From NCBI RefSeq assembly GCF_015100155.1, contig NZ_JACKZA010000002.1:62001-126000 (forward strand): a stretch of 64,000 nt of DNA. The letters run 5' to 3'. Position 1 is the stretch's first letter; each line of letters begins with the position of its first letter. Below the pieces are notes generated by a model, which ran no database searches, was not told the DNA's origin, and saw only the letters and a list, made by a program, of their open reading frames with translations. The translations under genes were made by a program, and so were the position numbers. The stretch is from Acidithiobacillus sp. HP-2 (GTDB lineage Bacteria > Pseudomonadota > Gammaproteobacteria > Acidithiobacillales > Acidithiobacillaceae). Positions 33,643 to 43,057 of this stretch are shown here, piece after piece.

Positions 33643-34959
33643 ATGCTTTTTCAATTTATACCGGATAATCGTCAGTCTGCTGCCAAAAATTGGCTACTGG
33701 CTTTAAGCTTGGGCTGCATATCGATTGGCGCCCATGCGGCCCCTCTGACGCTCAACCAGGCTATTAACAGCGCCCTGCATAATCAGGCGACCGTTCAGGC
33801 AAGCCGGCGCCAACTGGAAGCGCAACAAGATCTCAGTCGCAGTGCCGAAGCCCGACTGCTACCCGCGCTTTCCCTGAATGCGGCCACCATCTGGACCCAG
33901 TCCCGCGCCGGCCAGCCCGTTTTTGTCAGTGCCAATGGCGCACGGGAAATGCTGGGGCAAATCCGTTTGAATGTTCCCATTTATGCGCCGCAAACCCGTG
34001 CACTCAGCAAACTGGGCAAAGATCAGGTCACCATTGAACGCTTTCATCTGCAGCAAACCCGCCTGGCAGTGGCGGCACAAGTGAGTATGACCTATTACCG
34101 GCTGGCTCTGAGTAATAATATGATCGCCATCTGGCGACGCGCCCTCGTTGCTGCCACGCAAGTATTTCAAGCCACCCGGGATGGTTATGCCGCCGGTACC
34201 CGTTCCCGCCTGGCGCTGAAGCAGGCACAACTGAACCTGTTGCGCATCCAGAGCAAGCTGAAACAAACCCTGGCCCAAAGTGTGGCCATACGCCAGGTTC
34301 TGGCCTTGCAAACCGGGCTTGGAGGCCATTTACCACCACTGGCAAAAGTCAGCGGCCCACTCAAGCCGTTACCGGATTTATCCAAATTCCAGAGTCGGGC
34401 CATGCAGGCACAACCCTTGCTTCGGGCGGCTGATGCGCAAATTCAGGCGGCACACGCCCAATTGCAATTCCATCAAAGTGCCCGCTTACCGGTATTCAGT
34501 GCCAACGCCGCTTACGGAGTCGATACTGCGACCATACCGCATAGTGCGCAGTTAGGTTGGCAAGCCGGCCTCAGCCTGCAGATGCCCATTTTTGGCTTTG
34601 GTCGCAACCGCGATCAGATTGCGGCAGCCCGGGAACAGGTTGCGGCATTGCAGTCAGCTAAATCGGCTCTGCAAATGCAGATACGCAGCCGTCTGGAACA
34701 GGACGCCGGGGCCGCCCGGGCGGCCAGCATTGCCCTGAAAAATGCCGGAGAAATCGAGTACAGTGCTCAGGCGGTGTACGACATGACCCGCAAGGGCTAT
34801 CTTGCCGGTGCCGAGAGCGCATTAGCCTTGCAACAAGCTGAAGATGCCTGGGTTCAGGCTCAGTTGCAGGCTACCAACGCGATGATTCGCGCCCGTTTAA
34901 GTCGCACGCAACTGATGCTGGACAGCGGTATCCTGCCGGGACAGCGTGCATCCTCATGA
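33643..34959 (+). CDS. Outer-membrane efflux factor, TolC family (second efflux operon)
   Basis: 438 residues with an export signal ending near GAHAAPL and two TolC-type helical repeats (LTLNQAINSALHNQATVQASR; later ADAQIQAAHAQLQFHQSARLP). Unlike the factor of the first operon it has no lipobox. It follows the kinase gene by 100 bp that hold the GTCATC operators, and its stop overlaps the start of the fusion protein gene (ATGA). Confidence 0.85.
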   Translation: MLFQFIPDNRQSAAKNWLLALSLGCISIGAHAAPLTLNQAINSALHNQATVQASRRQLEAQQDLSRSAEARLLPALSLNAATIWTQSRAGQPVFVSANGAREMLGQIRLNVPIYAPQTRALSKLGKDQVTIERFHLQQTRLAVAAQVSMTYYRLALSNNMIAIWRRALVAATQVFQATRDGYAAGTRSRLALKQAQLNLLRIQSKLKQTLAQSVAIRQVLALQTGLGGHLPPLAKVSGPLKPLPDLSKFQSRAMQAQPLLRAADAQIQAAHAQLQFHQSARLPVFSANAAYGVDTATIPHSAQLGWQAGLSLQMPIFGFGRNRDQIAAAREQVAALQSAKSALQMQIRSRLEQDAGAARAASIALKNAGEIEYSAQAVYDMTRKGYLAGAESALALQQAEDAWVQAQLQATNAMIRARLSRTQLMLDSGILPGQRASS

Positions 34960-36002
34960 CAATCCACTCAAGGAAGCTTGACGGCATGCAATTTTTACCG
35001 AATTTTTACCGGGCATCGCTACCTTACTGCTTCAGCATTTTTTCAGGCGTTCTGCTCCTCTTGAGCGTTCATAACGCCTGGGGAGCTGCCATATCCGTGC
35101 GGGCGGCTCCGGTCAGGGTAAGTGCTGCCATTCAGCAAAGCGCCCTGCTGGCCCGGGTTGAAAGTAATGGTGCCGCCACTTTGACAGCACCTGTTACCGG
35201 ACGCGTCCTCGGTCCGCTGCTCCCCGATGGGCCTGTAAAAACCGGAGCCATTGTCGCCAGAATCGCGTCACCCGGGCTGCAGAGCAGCATCCAGACTGCC
35301 CAAAAACAGATCGCCTTTTCTCAAGGTCAGTATTTGCGCGATCAGAAATTGTATCATGATGGCGTCATTGCCCAACAAATTGTCGCAACCAGTCGTTTGA
35401 CGCTGGCAGAGGCGCAATCTCATCTGCGCATTTTACAGGCGCAGGCCGCTCAACAAATCCTCAGCGCGCCCTTTGCAGGCAGCCTGCATTATCTGGTTCC
35501 GGCAGGGGCTGTGGTCAATTTCGGAACCGCCATTGCGACCCTGGATGGTCGCGGAAAACCCTGGGCACAGGCCTATGTCACCCCCTCCCTCGCCCGCAAC
35601 TTACGCCCCGGAAGCACCGTCGTTCTGCACGGTGCAGACTGGCACGGCCTGGGACAGATCCGTTCCATAGGACAAAGCGCCCGCCATCTGGGACTGGTGT
35701 CCGTCTATATTGATCTGCCGGCACAAAGCCGGGCGTTGCCCGGCGAATGGCTGCAGGCAGAAGTACAACAGGTTCAAGGCCGAGCCTTCCAGATTCCTGC
35801 CGCCGCTGTGGTAATGCATGCCGCACAGATCGAAGTGTTTGTCATCCGCAAGGGCAAGGCCATGGCTGTTCCCGTACATATTGTTGCCCGTCAGGCCGGG
35901 CAAAGTTGGGTACAGGGCGCTCTGCGAACCGGCGATCAGGTCATCGTCAGCGCCAATGATCGTTTGCTCAGTGGCACCCCGGTACAAGAGCAACAACCAT
36001 GA
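34956..36002 (+). CDS. RND membrane fusion protein (second efflux operon)
   Basis: 348 residues. A hydrophobic export segment (CFSIFSGVLLLLSVHNAWGA, about 25-45) is followed by lipoyl-like halves (GPLLPDGPVKTGAIVARI; FAGSLHYLVPAGAVVNFGTAIATL) and a coiled coil between them (100-150). It links the inner-membrane pump to the outer-membrane duct. The start overlaps the preceding stop; an internal ATG at 34986 is a possible alternative. The metal-binding Met cluster of CusB was not noticed. Confidence 0.83.
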   Translation: MTIHSRKLDGMQFLPNFYRASLPYCFSIFSGVLLLLSVHNAWGAAISVRAAPVRVSAAIQQSALLARVESNGAATLTAPVTGRVLGPLLPDGPVKTGAIVARIASPGLQSSIQTAQKQIAFSQGQYLRDQKLYHDGVIAQQIVATSRLTLAEAQSHLRILQAQAAQQILSAPFAGSLHYLVPAGAVVNFGTAIATLDGRGKPWAQAYVTPSLARNLRPGSTVVLHGADWHGLGQIRSIGQSARHLGLVSVYIDLPAQSRALPGEWLQAEVQQVQGRAFQIPAAAVVMHAAQIEVFVIRKGKAMAVPVHIVARQAGQSWVQGALRTGDQVIVSANDRLLSGTPVQEQQP

Positions 36003-39000
36003 GGACGTATCTGCATTTTCTCTGGAACAATCGCTTCAGCATCTTACTCAGCGCCTTATTATTGCTGGGTGCAGGCTGGTTTGCCCTGCAGAATCTCCCG
36101 GAAAGTGTCTTTCCGAATGTCAATTTTCCAAGAGTGGCGGTCCTCGTCAATGACGGCAGTCTGCCCGTCAAGTTCATGGAAGTGGAGGTAACCAAGCCAC
36201 TCGAAGCACTGACAAAAGGTCAGCCAGGGGTACGGCTGGTCCGCTCGCAAACCGGTAACGGCCTGAGCAAGCTCAATATTTATTTCGAACCAGGAACCAA
36301 CCCGCAAACCGCATATCTGATGCTCCAGGCACGCCTGGCGCAATACCGCCTGCCCGCCGGTGCGCAACTGCGGGTGATCCGCATGGCACCCTATACCTAT
36401 CCATTTGCTGAATATGCTCTGGTGTCCAATCAGCAGAGCAGTTCGGCAATGATGCCCACTTTTGCCTTCAAGATACGACCGGCTCTGCTGTCTATTCCCG
36501 GGGTCTATCAGGTACAGGGCACCGGTCGCGGCTGGCCGCAGGTGCATGTGGACCTGGATCCGGCACGGTTAGCGCAGCATCACCTCAGTGCCCAGCAGGT
36601 CATCGATGCCTTGCAATCCGCCCAAGGTCCATTTTTTTCCGGGGTTCTGCACGCCTATCATCAGCAGTTGATTCTGGCGACGACAGCGCGGCCTGAAAAC
36701 GACCAGACCTTGGCTGCCTTGACCCTGCCACTGGGCCCAACCGATGCTTCCGGTGCCCGCACTCCGCTGGCCTTGGGCGCCCTGGGTCAGGTGCATACCG
36801 GGCCGCCCCCGCTGCTGAGTGAAGCAGCCGTACCCGGTTATCAGCACGCCCTGATCATTGACGTACTTGCACAGTCGGGTGCCAATGACGTCACCGTCGC
36901 CCAGGCCGTGCAAACACGTCTGAACAATCTGCGCAAACATCTCCCCCCGGGCGTCCATCTGGTACCCATTTATGATCTCAGTCACCTGATCAGTCACAGC
37001 CTGCGCGATGTCTGGATTGCCCTGGGACTCGGCAGCCTGATTGCCTGGCTGGTCGTATTGGCCTTTTTAGGACGTTTGGACGGAGCGCTGGCGACTTTGG
37101 CCGTAGTCCCTCTGGCCCTGGCTGCCACTTTTCTGGTTCTGCATATGCTCGGATATGGCCTGAATATCATGACCCTGGGGGGTATAACCGCAGCCATCGG
37201 TGCTTTGGTGGACCATGCCATCGTCGTGGTCGAACGTGGTCTCCATGGCCTGCAGGGTAAAGCCTCGCAGCGTCGCCAGTTGGCGTTGCGCCGCAGCGCC
37301 GACATCTTACCATTGATGACTCTCGCCACCCTTACCTCCTGTCTGGTATTTCTGCCCCTGCTCTTCTTGTCCGGCACCCTGGGGCTGCTGTTCCGCCATA
37401 TGGCATTGGCCATCGTCATTGCCCTCCTGGCATCACAACTGGTGGCCTTGCTGGTCACACCGATTCTGACAGCATGGCTCGCCGGTCGCGTAACCTCACC
37501 TTCCCGCCGTTTGCATCAGGCGGAGCGCTGGGTGCGCCGGCACTACAGTCAATGGCTCATCGCCGGGATGCGCCGCCCTTATTGGGCCATTTTACCCGTC
37601 GCCATACTGGCAGGGGCCGCCGGACTGGCACTCACGGTCCTGCCGACCGCTTTTCTCCCGCACTGGGATGAAGGCATTATTTCTGTACCCTATCGCACCC
37701 AGGTGGGCAGCAGCGTTGCCGAAACCACCCGGATCGGCCGCGCTTTCATGCAGGCGGCACTGCACAATCCCAACGTACAGCGGGCGTCCCTCATGGTCGG
37801 TCGTGGTTTCGAGTTCCGTCATGCACCCGCCAACAAAGGTGCCATCACCATTGTCCTCAAACCGGATCATCACGACAGCACCGAAACCGTAATGGCAGAA
37901 CTGCGCAAACAATACCGCAGCATGGCCCCCAATCTGATCGGACTGTCTTTGCATCAGACCATGATTGTCCGTCTGGGAAACCTCTCGGGCGCACACGCCC
38001 CCCTGGTAGTTTATCTGTTCGGCTCCGATTCCAGCGTTTTGCGTGGTGAAGGCGCACGGCTGGCTGCCGCCCTGAAAAACAGTCATGATTTTGCATCAGT
38101 CAACTTCAAGTCCCCATCGGCTGGGCCTGAGCTGGAAATCACCCCCACGCCCATGGCCGCACTTTATGGCATTACCCCGCCGGGTATTGCTGATCAGCTC
38201 AAGGCCCGTTTCTGGGGAAGACAAGCGGGTTTTTTGCTGCATGGCGAACAAATACTGCCGATTCGCGTTAAACTGCTGGGGCAGCCCCAGACCCCGCAGA
38301 CCTTGTCCGCGCTGCCTATTCAACTACCTGATGGAAGCATGACGGCTCTTTCCAGCATTGCCTCCCTGCACATTCAAGGTGCCATTCCCTTTGTGACACA
38401 TCAGAATCTGGTGCCTGATGCCTACATGTGGTTACAACCAAAGCCCGGAGAAGGCCTGGCCCAAGCTGCCCGTCAAGCCAATAAAGTCATCACCCAAATG
38501 CACTTGCCCGGGAACATTACCCCGGTACTGGGTGGTTACTATCGACAACAGCGGCAAAGCTTTCAGCAGATGGCGCTGATTCTGGCCGGTGCACTGGGTT
38601 TACTGCTGATCCTGCTGGGATTTCAGTTCAGCAGTCAACGCGCCGCCGTGGCGGCGCTTCTTTCCATCGCCTTGGCCGCACCCGGCTCCCTGCTTTTGTT
38701 ATGGATTTGCGGATTGGAACTCGACAGTACGGCTTTTCTGGGCGTGTTGCTGGTATTTGCTATTGCCGTCAACAATGTCATTCTGATTTTTGCACGTGCG
38801 CGCCAAATTGGGGGCACCTATCCCCGCCCGGCTTTGGTGGCTTTTGCTGCGCGACAGCGCCTGCGCCCCATCCTCATGACCATGCTCGCGGATGTTTTCG
38901 GTTTTTTACCTCTGGCCATTGGCATTGGTCATGGCACGGATTTACTGAAGCCTCTGGCTATTGCGGTCATGGGTGGGTTGCTGCTCTCGATATTCATGTC

Positions 39001-39094
39001 CTTGTGGTTGGCACCCGTACTGTATGGCGCTTTGATGTCCAGCGGCCAGATTGACTCAAATCGAAAGTTTGATCAGCAAATAACTCAGCAATGA
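35999..39094 (+). CDS. RND efflux permease (second efflux operon)
   Basis: 1031 residues, RND superfamily, with two large periplasmic loops and twelve predicted helices. The fourth helix reads ALVDHAIVVVERG: the first proton-relay Asp is kept but the neighbouring position is His, different from both the DD of drug exporters and the DG of CzcA/CusA. Substrate is therefore uncertain, though the CusRS-like system next to it suggests a metal. The start overlaps the fusion protein stop (ATGA). Its last 39 bp overlap the convergent DUF202 gene. Confidence 0.85.
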   Translation: MRTYLHFLWNNRFSILLSALLLLGAGWFALQNLPESVFPNVNFPRVAVLVNDGSLPVKFMEVEVTKPLEALTKGQPGVRLVRSQTGNGLSKLNIYFEPGTNPQTAYLMLQARLAQYRLPAGAQLRVIRMAPYTYPFAEYALVSNQQSSSAMMPTFAFKIRPALLSIPGVYQVQGTGRGWPQVHVDLDPARLAQHHLSAQQVIDALQSAQGPFFSGVLHAYHQQLILATTARPENDQTLAALTLPLGPTDASGARTPLALGALGQVHTGPPPLLSEAAVPGYQHALIIDVLAQSGANDVTVAQAVQTRLNNLRKHLPPGVHLVPIYDLSHLISHSLRDVWIALGLGSLIAWLVVLAFLGRLDGALATLAVVPLALAATFLVLHMLGYGLNIMTLGGITAAIGALVDHAIVVVERGLHGLQGKASQRRQLALRRSADILPLMTLATLTSCLVFLPLLFLSGTLGLLFRHMALAIVIALLASQLVALLVTPILTAWLAGRVTSPSRRLHQAERWVRRHYSQWLIAGMRRPYWAILPVAILAGAAGLALTVLPTAFLPHWDEGIISVPYRTQVGSSVAETTRIGRAFMQAALHNPNVQRASLMVGRGFEFRHAPANKGAITIVLKPDHHDSTETVMAELRKQYRSMAPNLIGLSLHQTMIVRLGNLSGAHAPLVVYLFGSDSSVLRGEGARLAAALKNSHDFASVNFKSPSAGPELEITPTPMAALYGITPPGIADQLKARFWGRQAGFLLHGEQILPIRVKLLGQPQTPQTLSALPIQLPDGSMTALSSIASLHIQGAIPFVTHQNLVPDAYMWLQPKPGEGLAQAARQANKVITQMHLPGNITPVLGGYYRQQRQSFQQMALILAGALGLLLILLGFQFSSQRAAVAALLSIALAAPGSLLLLWICGLELDSTAFLGVLLVFAIAVNNVILIFARARQIGGTYPRPALVAFAARQRLRPILMTMLADVFGFLPLAIGIGHGTDLLKPLAIAVMGGLLLSIFMSLWLAPVLYGALMSSGQIDSNRKFDQQITQQ

Positions 39095-39709
39095 CAAACA
39101 GACCAACAAGGACGAACCATAAAACAAATATAATTTGTGATGGGAATGATAGGCACCATGTTCCACCTGGTAAACAGTCAGCAGAAATCCACCAAGCCCG
39201 ACAGCAATATTGATAATCCCCAATACCAGGAAAATAATGCTCATTCCTGAGAAGCTCGCATGCAACGTAATCACCCGGTGCATCATCAGCGCCAGCTTGG
39301 TTAGAAAAAAATCGAACTTTTCCATCACAAAACCGAAAATTACAATGCTGATCCCGGTTCTGATCCAGGAAAGAAAAGTGCGCTCCGCCGAAAAATAAAT
39401 ACGTGGATCCTGAATTTCTTTGGCAGTGACCGGGGCACCACGATTGATATAGCGCAGATCACGCACAAAAAAATAAAAAACCATAAATAACAAGATCAGC
39501 ACTGGCCAGGTCAAAAGCTTATACAAGTCCTGAAAAAAAGGAATCAGCCCATAAAAATGTAAAGCAGCCAGTAACAAGATCATTTTTTTAGAAAGAATAC
39601 CTGTACCAAAAGCTATAAAAAGAAATTTCAAGTAAGACAGGTAAGTTCTTTCCATGCTCAGGTAAAGCCTGGGCTCACGCACAGTGGGCAGGTGCTTTAG
39701 CAGAAGCAT
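39056..39709 (-). CDS. Membrane protein with two DUF202 (YidH-like) modules
   Basis: 217 residues, about six hydrophobic helices. DPRIYFSAERTFLSWIRTGI (about 100-120) is a clear DUF202 signature; REPRLYLSMERTYLSYLKF near the N terminus is a diverged second copy, so the protein is a duplication. DUF202 proteins are small membrane proteins of unknown function. The gene is richer in A+T than its neighbours. It overlaps the 3' end of the RND permease gene on the opposite strand. Confidence 0.72.
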   Translation of the reverse strand: MLLLKHLPTVREPRLYLSMERTYLSYLKFLFIAFGTGILSKKMILLLAALHFYGLIPFFQDLYKLLTWPVLILLFMVFYFFVRDLRYINRGAPVTAKEIQDPRIYFSAERTFLSWIRTGISIVIFGFVMEKFDFFLTKLALMMHRVITLHASFSGMSIIFLVLGIINIAVGLGGFLLTVYQVEHGAYHSHHKLYLFYGSSLLVCLSLLSYLLIKLSI

Positions 39710-39754
39710 ATTATCCGGCGAGCCTTTGGATTATGGTCATGATTCCATTCTTAT

Positions 39755-41383
39755 CTAGGGAGCAGCTGGAGGCACCTTATTGCCAAACTGACGCATATAT
39801 ACGCGCATGGTTTTATCCGCTACTGACTCACGAATAGCCAGATAAAATACACTGATAGCCAAAACCGCCAAGGCCCCCATACTGGGGAAAAATGCCAAAT
39901 AACCCAGACCACCCAGATCTCTAGGACCAATCCAACTGATAACCCACATCCCTATAAAGTATGGGAAGATCCACCACATGTATTGCCAGCCCATTTCTGC
40001 CCAGCGGCCTTTTCGGAATATCCCGGTAAGGGCATAAATAGTCAATAACACAAATAAGGTAATAAAAATAAAGTTCAACGTGCGCAAACCTGACCAGTAA
40101 ACAATCCAGGTGGATACCACAAAGGCGATAGGGGCCAGCACCGGTGCCCCCCACAAACGAAATGGACGCTCAAGATTGGGCATGGCCTTACGAATCTGAA
40201 TCAGGGCAATGGGTCCGATAGCATAGGAAAGCACCGTCATGGAGGCAATATATCCGACCATTTTCTGCCAGGACGGGAAAGGCAGAAAAAATATAATGCC
40301 AACCAGGAACAAGAGAATAAGTGTCACCCAGGGAACACCATGGCGATTGATCTTGTTCAGCCACATGGGTGCTGCACCAGTTTCAGCCGTAGCCAAGGTA
40401 ACCCGCGCCGCAGTGGTCGTGTAAATCAGCCCGGTGCCTGCGGGCGAAATAAAAGCATCCACATACAGTAAGGTCGCCAACCAGCCGATGCCCACCGCCG
40501 CTGCCAAGGCCGCAAAGGGGCCATTTACCCCCTGGAAATGCAAATGTACCCATCCATCTTTGGCAATATCCGCAGGATTCACCGCAGCAAGAAAAGCAAC
40601 CTGAACGGCGATATAGACTGCCGAAGCAATCAGCACCGAACCAATAACCGCGATAGGCACATCCCGCTTGGGATTTTTACTTTCTCCGGCCAAATCTATG
40701 GCATGACGAAAACCCAGCAAACTGAATATGACCCCACCGCTGGCAATGGCGATGAACATGCCATGCACATCACTCAGGGTATTGTCGGCGCGCATGTGAA
40801 AGTTTCCGGGATGCCAGGCCACCGCAATCAACATCACCGCCGTTAATAAAGGAATGCCAATTTTCCACCAGGTCGCCGCATTATTGATCCTGAGTACCCA
40901 GCCAATCACCATGAAATTGGTGATTACAAACAAACCGAGCATGATCACGGCGATCAAAAACCCGAAACTACTCAGCAAATCCGTATGCGGCTGCAACAGA
41001 CCCGGATAATAGTTATTGGCATAGGTTAATACAGCCGTCACTTCCAGCGGGGCGATGGAGGCGTAGGAAAGAAATAAAATCCAGCTCCACATATGTCCGA
41101 CAATAGGTCCATTGCCGACATGCGCCAGATGGACGACTGCTCCGGCACGCGGAATCATGGGTGCCAACTCGGCAAACACCAGGGCCAGCAAAAGAATGGC
41201 CGCCGCTCCCAGAATCCAGGACCCGATGGCCAACGGGCCAGCCATTTTTGCCGTGAACAAAGGCCCGAATAACCAGCCAGAACCTATGGATGCACCTACA
41301 CAGGCCAATATCAGACCAACGAGTCCGCCTTCACGTTTTAGAGCATTTTTTTGAGAAGTGTCGGATTTCCTGGACACAGGCAT
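39755..41383 (-). CDS. APC-family amino acid permease
   Basis: 542 residues with about twelve to fourteen membrane helices and the APC opening motif (GLILACVGASIGSGWLFGP). GFRHAIDLAGESKNPKRDVPIAVIGS around residue 235 is the conserved internal motif of this superfamily. Substrate unknown. The ATG at 41383 is preferred over 41434 because AGGAGG lies eight bases upstream. The gene follows an exceptionally AT-rich upstream region and lies 45 bp ahead of the DUF202 gene on the same strand. Confidence 0.85.
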   Translation of the reverse strand: MPVSRKSDTSQKNALKREGGLVGLILACVGASIGSGWLFGPLFTAKMAGPLAIGSWILGAAAILLLALVFAELAPMIPRAGAVVHLAHVGNGPIVGHMWSWILFLSYASIAPLEVTAVLTYANNYYPGLLQPHTDLLSSFGFLIAVIMLGLFVITNFMVIGWVLRINNAATWWKIGIPLLTAVMLIAVAWHPGNFHMRADNTLSDVHGMFIAIASGGVIFSLLGFRHAIDLAGESKNPKRDVPIAVIGSVLIASAVYIAVQVAFLAAVNPADIAKDGWVHLHFQGVNGPFAALAAAVGIGWLATLLYVDAFISPAGTGLIYTTTAARVTLATAETGAAPMWLNKINRHGVPWVTLILLFLVGIIFFLPFPSWQKMVGYIASMTVLSYAIGPIALIQIRKAMPNLERPFRLWGAPVLAPIAFVVSTWIVYWSGLRTLNFIFITLFVLLTIYALTGIFRKGRWAEMGWQYMWWIFPYFIGMWVISWIGPRDLGGLGYLAFFPSMGALAVLAISVFYLAIRESVADKTMRVYMRQFGNKVPPAAP

Positions 41384-41434
41384 GTGCGAAACCTCCTGAT
41401 TAACAAAACATGAAAAAACGTTTAAGCTGGACAA

Positions 41435-41836
41435 ATAATATTTATTTTTATAATAAACAAATATTGAATATTTCTATATATCTCATATTTATATAAAAAT
41501 GTCAATTTTTATTAATGCAACAACATGAGAAACGTTATAATTTATTATTTATATCATAAAGTTATCCATCAACAAGAGATTGGATATGATGGATGGAACA
41601 AATAAAATAGAGATCAAAACACATCTGATTACAACAGATATAACGCATAAAATGCCTTACACATGAATTTTAAAACTGCATTCAAAATTGGCTAGTTATG
41701 AGTGAATTTCAGCGCTTAGATTGATTCAACGGGATAAACAGAATAAAGTCACCGCAAACATAACTACGCTGACGCGTTGATGCATAATCATTGCTTAACA
41801 CTATTGGAACCTTCGAGAGTAGGTACATCATACTCA
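41435..41836. other. AT-rich intergenic region without a recognised gene
   Basis: From about 41430 to 41760 the composition is dominated by A and T, in marked contrast with the rest of the window. It contains near-palindromic stretches such as AATATTTATTTTTATAATAA. It may hold the permease promoter. No credible coding frame was found; the frames in 41777-42199 on the plus strand have no protein-like character. Confidence 0.5.
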
Positions 41837-42009
41837 TTATGCAGTCATTCTTGCCAGAGCCCGTCTACCATCGCTCAAGCCTATCATGGCAATGCCTTTT
41901 TTCTTTTCCAGTTTCCGTCGCCATACCGCGCCCTGAGACCCGCCAACTCCCGAATGCCTGAACCATCAGCGATGGCCTCAATATACTGGATGGGTCCAAT
42001 TATTTTCAA
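41837..42009 (-). pseudogene. Frameshifted remnant of a small conserved protein
   Basis: On the minus strand, 42009 downward reads LKIIGPIQYIEAIADGSGIRE and then ARYGDGNWKRKK, after which the frame stops; one frame over, KKGIAMIGLSDGRRALARM continues to a stop at 41837-41839. The switch falls at an A-rich run (plus-strand CCTTTTTTCTTTTCC, about 41896-41909). The pattern (IRELxRLxxRYGxGxWRKxKGxAxV) is familiar from small uncharacterised proteobacterial proteins, but the name is unknown to me. The C-terminal end appears lost. Confidence 0.4.
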
Positions 42010-42245
42010 TCAAACCTCTTCGCCATATTTTCTGCCCTCAACTGATTGTACCGCCTCAACTTCTGAAATTTCTTGCGGCCTTAGTGGCGGCGACTTCCGT
42101 TGGATTAGAGCCATTCTCGAACAAGTGGTGGTGGTTTCTTGTGGATCTACCAGCGTTCCAGTTGGCTTACCAAGCCTAACTCAGCAAAGAGCCGCATAAA
42201 TGCAGCGTTTATTTGACAGGTGCAGGAGAATTTTTTTAATTTATT

Positions 42246-42319
42246 TGGAGGCTGGGCCCGGAATCGAACCGAGGTACGCGGCTTTGCAGGCCGCTGCATG
42301 ACCACTCTGCCACCCAGCC
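42246..42319 (-). tRNA. tRNA-Cys (GCA)
   Basis: The minus strand folds into a cloverleaf: acceptor GGCTGGG/CCCAGCC, anticodon loop CTGCAAA with anticodon GCA, T-loop GGTTCGATTCC, U at the discriminator position, and an encoded CCA (42246-42248). It precedes nothing on its strand until the AT-rich region and lies 39 bp downstream of tRNA-Gly. Confidence 0.93.
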
Positions 42320-42358
42320 TTAAAAGAAAAGGGAAAGCGTAAAACTTTCCCTTGATAT

Positions 42359-42433
42359 TGGAGCGGGAAACGAGGCTCGAACTCGCGACCCCAACCTTGG
42401 CAAGGTTGTGCTCTACCACTGAGCTATTCCCGC
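42359..42433 (-). tRNA. tRNA-Gly (GCC)
   Basis: Minus-strand cloverleaf with acceptor GCGGGAA/TTCCCGC, D arm AGCTCAGTGGTAGAGC, anticodon loop TTGCCAA (anticodon GCC), T arm GCGAGTTCGAGCCTCGT, U discriminator and encoded CCA (42359-42361). Lies directly downstream of pgsA, in a likely common transcript with tRNA-Cys. Confidence 0.94.
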
Positions 42434-42454
42434 ATGGGCGCAAAGATAAAGGTA

Positions 42455-43042
42455 TCACCCATCCTTGTCAAGATCAGCGCCAGAGGCCATCAAACTGGGC
42501 CAGGCAGCTTGCAGGTAACCGAGCATACTCCACAAAGTCATGATGGCGGCAACAACCAAAAGCCCGATTCCGATAATGCGGGCTGACACGCCCCACAACG
42601 CTTCGCGATATACCAGAAATAAAATGGCCAGCATCTGGGTAGTCGCCTTGGCCTTCCCCAGCCAGGACACCGCCACCTTTTTGCGCTCACCAAGTTCCGC
42701 CATCCATTCCCGCAAGGCAGACACGGTAATCTCCCGGCCCACGATCACACTGATGAGGATCCCGGCCAGCACTGGCGGCATTTCTTGCGAAGAGGCAATA
42801 AGTATCAGGGCGGTCACCACCATGATCTTGTCGGCCACCGGATCAAGAAAGGTACCGAATGGTGAAACACCCTGATAGCGTCGCGCCAGATAACCATCTG
42901 CCCAGTCGGTAATGGCGGCAATGGCAAAAACAGCCGTTGCTGCATAGGTTCTTGCTTCGCCCCCCCAATAAAACAGGGCAACAAATATAGGCACCAGCAG
43001 AATGCGGAGAATGGTCAGATAATTGGGTAAACGCTTTATCAC
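42455..43042 (-). CDS. pgsA: CDP-diacylglycerol-glycerol-3-phosphate 3-phosphatidyltransferase
   Basis: 195 residues, membrane-embedded. The CDP-alcohol phosphotransferase motif DG-x2-AR-x8-G-x3-D-x3-D is complete in DGYLARRYQGVSPFGTFLDP with D following (about 48-72). It makes phosphatidylglycerophosphate, first step to phosphatidylglycerol and cardiolipin. It lies 15 bp downstream of uvrC, a common neighbour in proteobacteria, and before two tRNA genes. Confidence 0.93.
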   Translation of the reverse strand: MIKRLPNYLTILRILLVPIFVALFYWGGEARTYAATAVFAIAAITDWADGYLARRYQGVSPFGTFLDPVADKIMVVTALILIASSQEMPPVLAGILISVIVGREITVSALREWMAELGERKKVAVSWLGKAKATTQMLAILFLVYREALWGVSARIIGIGLLVVAAIMTLWSMLGYLQAAWPSLMASGADLDKDG

Positions 43043-43057
43043 AGTCCGCTAGCTTCC

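Noticed and set aside
41777-42199. 140-codon plus-strand open frame
   Set aside because: No protein-like pattern; the opposite strand carries the more convincing frameshifted remnant.
42147-42458. 103-codon minus-strand open frame
   Set aside because: Runs straight through tRNA-Cys and tRNA-Gly.
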